From assembly GCA_964551545.1 (NCBI GenBank), contig CAZKCT010000066.1, positions 1 through 8,972 of the forward strand: a stretch of DNA of 8,972 bases. Reading direction: 5' to 3'. The position numbers and the translations under genes were made by a program. Shown here piece by piece: positions 7,229 to 8,972 of this stretch. Source of the stretch: Thiopontia sp964551545 (GTDB taxonomy: Bacteria; Pseudomonadota; Gammaproteobacteria; GCF-002020875). Below the pieces are notes generated by a model, which did no database searches, was not told the origin of the DNA, and saw only the letters and a program-made list of their open reading frames with translations. The first letter of the stretch is position 1. Each line of letters opens with the position of its first letter.

Positions 7229-7282
7229 TTGCCGGTTTTTGAGCATGATGCTCCTTACTGTAATCGCAACCCGACGGATTGA

Positions 7283-8701
7283 ATGATGAAGTTGACCACC
7301 CGATTTGCCCCCAGCCCAACCGGTTATCTCCATGTTGGAGGTGCCCGTACTGCACTCTTCTCCTGGCTCTATGCCCGCAAACATGGCGGGGATTTTATCC
7401 TTCGAATCGAAGATACTGATCGGGAGCGCTCCACTGAAGAGTCGGTCAATGCCATTCTTGAGGGAATGAGCTGGTTGGGGCTGGAGTATGACCACGGGCC
7501 GTTTTACCAGACCCACCGTTTTGATCGCTACAAAGAGATCATCCAGCAGTTGTTGGATCAGGGGGATGCCTACCACTGCTACTGCACCAAAGAGGAGCTG
7601 GATGAGATGCGCGAGGGGCAGCGGGCGCGGAAGGAGAAGCCACGTTACACCGGCCTCTGCCGTAGCCGTACCGAGCCGCGCGAAGGGGTGGAGCCGGTGA
7701 TTCGTTTCAAGAATCCAACTGATGGCATTGTGGTGGTCGAAGATTTGGTGCGAGGCAAAGTAGTGTTCCAGAACAGTGAGCTGGATGATCTGATCATCGC
7801 CCGTTCGGATGGCACACCAACCTACAATCTCACCGTAGTGGTGGATGATCTCGATATGGGGCTGACCCACGTGATTCGTGGAGATGACCACCTCAACAAT
7901 ACACCGCGCCAGATCAACATCCTCAAGGCGCTGGGTGCGGAGCTGCCTAAGTACGCCCATCTGCCGATGATTCTCGGCTCTGATGGCAGTCGCCTCTCCA
8001 AGCGTCACGGTGCAGTGAGCGTGATGCAGTACCGGGATGAAGGCTACCTGCCGGAGGCACTGCTCAACTATCTGGTGCGCCTCGGTTGGTCTCACGGAGA
8101 TCAGGAGATCTTCTCCGTTGATGAGATGGTGGAGCTGTTTGAGGCGGAGAGTGTTAACCACTCTGCCTCGACCTTTAATCCAGAGAAACTGTTGTGGCTC
8201 AACCAGCACTACATCAAGAGCAGTACCCCGGAGCATGTCGCCCGCCATCTGAGCTGGCATCTGGGTGAACGGGGGATTGATCCCTCGCAAGGGCCTGATA
8301 TTGTCCGAGTGGTTGCGGCACAGCAGGAGCGATCCAAGACCTTGGTAGAGATGGCGGATAACAGCCAATTCTTCTACCTCGACTTTGATGCATTCGAGGA
8401 GAAAGCGGCGAAGAAAAACCTGAAGGCGGCGGCACAGGAGCCACTAACCCGCATTCGTGAGTTGCTCTCTGAGTTGGAGATATGGGATGCCGACCCGATC
8501 CATGAAATCGTCAAAGAGACTGCAGAGGTGCTAGACCTAAAACTGGGTAAAGTGGCACAGCCGCTGCGCGTTGCAGTGGCCGGAGCGGGGATCTCTCCGC
8601 CCATTGATATCACGCTGGAACTGGTTGGGCGTGAGCGCACACTACAGCGGATCGATATGGCGCTGACGTATATTCAGCAGCGGATTGAGGCCAACGGATA
8701 G
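7283..8701 (+). CDS. gltX: Glutamyl-tRNA synthetase (class I)
   Basis: This cytoplasmic enzyme charges tRNA-Glu with glutamate using ATP, for protein synthesis and tetrapyrrole formation. The 472-residue protein has the normal bacterial length and aligns end to end with the E. coli enzyme as I remember it. Visible motifs are RFAPSPTGYLHVGG with the HIGH-type signature (7-20), LRIEDTDRERS (40-50), VIRGDDHLNNTPRQINILK (197-215), the KMSKS-type loop SRLSKRHG (236-243) and SVMQYRDEGYLPEALLNYL (246-264); the C-terminal anticodon-binding domain follows. In the zinc-like insert, Cys99, Cys101 and Cys126 are kept, but the fourth ligand, His127 in E. coli, is missing (CRSRTEP), so zinc binding is doubtful. 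Two ATGs are adjacent (7283 and 7286); the second has better spacing from GGA and matches the usual N-terminus. A tRNA-Glu gene lies about 155 bases downstream. Confidence 0.98.
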   Translation: MMKLTTRFAPSPTGYLHVGGARTALFSWLYARKHGGDFILRIEDTDRERSTEESVNAILEGMSWLGLEYDHGPFYQTHRFDRYKEIIQQLLDQGDAYHCYCTKEELDEMREGQRARKEKPRYTGLCRSRTEPREGVEPVIRFKNPTDGIVVVEDLVRGKVVFQNSELDDLIIARSDGTPTYNLTVVVDDLDMGLTHVIRGDDHLNNTPRQINILKALGAELPKYAHLPMILGSDGSRLSKRHGAVSVMQYRDEGYLPEALLNYLVRLGWSHGDQEIFSVDEMVELFEAESVNHSASTFNPEKLLWLNQHYIKSSTPEHVARHLSWHLGERGIDPSQGPDIVRVVAAQQERSKTLVEMADNSQFFYLDFDAFEEKAAKKNLKAAAQEPLTRIRELLSELEIWDADPIHEIVKETAEVLDLKLGKVAQPLRVAVAGAGISPPIDITLELVGRERTLQRIDMALTYIQQRIEANG

Positions 8702-8715
8702 CGCAACAAAAAGGC

Positions 8716-8753
8716 TTGCTCATCGATAGTGAAACCCATACAATGTGCGCCTC
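8716..8753 (+). promoter_or_regulatory. Sigma-70 promoter of the tRNA-Ala/tRNA-Glu unit with GC-rich discriminator
   Basis: TTGCTC (8716-8721) and TACAAT (8739-8744) are separated by exactly 17 bases in the 58-base gap after gltX. The next bases, GTGCGCCTC, form the GC-rich discriminator typical of stable-RNA promoters under stringent control. Transcription would start near 8751, about 9 bases before the mature 5' end of tRNA-Ala. The tRNAs can therefore be expressed independently of gltX, although no terminator separates them from gltX read-through. Confidence 0.8.
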
Positions 8754-8759
8754 TTAAAC

Positions 8760-8835
8760 GGGGCTATAGCTCAGCTGGGAGAGCACCTGCATGGCATGCA
8801 GGGGGTCGGCGGTTCGATCCCGCCTAGCTCCACCA
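8760..8835 (+). tRNA. tRNA-Ala(GGC)
   Basis: A complete 76-base cloverleaf can be folded by eye. The acceptor stem is GGGGCTA with TAGCTCC (one G-T pair), the D arm is GCTC/GAGC, and the anticodon stem CCTGC/GCAGG carries the loop ATGGCAT, giving anticodon GGC. The T arm is GGCGG/CCGCC with loop TTCGATC, discriminator A and an encoded CCA end. The decoded codons are GCC and GCU. Confidence 0.97.
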
Positions 8836-8856
8836 AATTTTGTGACAAAGTTTTTT

Positions 8857-8932
<76 letters not shown>

Positions 8933-8941
8933 TTTTAAGAC

Positions 8942-8972
8942 AAAAAAGCCGTTGATTTTCAACGGCTTTTTT
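8942..8972 (+). terminator. Rho-independent terminator of the tRNA unit
   Basis: AGCCGTTGA (8947-8955) pairs with TCAACGGCT (8959-8967) around a TTT loop, with an A tract before and a T tract reaching the window end. It begins 9 bases after the CCA of tRNA-Glu. Because the A and T tracts mirror each other it could also terminate a convergent transcript coming from beyond the window. Confidence 0.93.

Noticed and set aside
6752..8368. Open frame of 538 codons on the - strand running antisense through most of gltX into the DUF192 gene
   Set aside because: Only the last 152-164 codons look like a protein family. The rest lies opposite the highly conserved gltX, has no recognisable domain, and is a frame shadow caused by codon usage.

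Overview
The window reads as ordinary chromosomal DNA of a gammaproteobacterium. The glutamyl-tRNA synthetase follows the enterobacterial/pseudomonad pattern almost throughout, gltX is followed by tRNA genes as in several gammaproteobacteria, and the encoded tRNAs carry their own CCA ends. The two-component pair belongs to a family described mainly from marine proteobacteria. I cannot name a genus. There is no mobile element, CRISPR array or phage gene, and no gene-free stretch longer than about 130 bases.

Layout from left to right. (1) Bases 1-2825 hold most of a large RND/MMPL-type exporter on the + strand. Its first transmembrane helix lies before the window. It ends at a textbook terminator (about 2846-2877). 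(2) Bases 2951-3808 encode a YihY/BrkB-family inner-membrane protein, preceded by a perfect 8-bp inverted repeat. (3) On the - strand, 6676 down to 3789, lies a response regulator and sensor kinase operon whose stop and start codons overlap as ATGA. Both proteins have the hallmarks of the proteobacterial dedicated sortase system regulators PdsR and PdsS. The kinase has a large periplasmic sensor with a probable CBM9-like fold. Its 3' end overlaps the YihY gene tail-to-tail by 20 bp. (4) Bases 6752-7210 (-) encode a small exported DUF192 protein. (5) Bases 7283-8701 (+) are gltX, divergent from the DUF192 gene. (6) A strong promoter with a GC-rich discriminator (8716-8753) drives a tRNA-Ala(GGC)/tRNA-Glu(UUC) pair that ends at a strong hairpin terminator (8942-8972).

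Functionally, gltX sits beside the gene for the tRNA-Glu it charges, although the tRNAs have their own promoter. The most interesting content is the pdsR-pdsS pair. Its usual partners, a dedicated sortase and a single LPXTG-like target, are not in the window, so the regulators either act on a distant locus or have been kept for another envelope function. Everything else (exporter, YihY protein, DUF192 protein) is envelope-related but not obviously part of one system. I found no convincing wholly new system.
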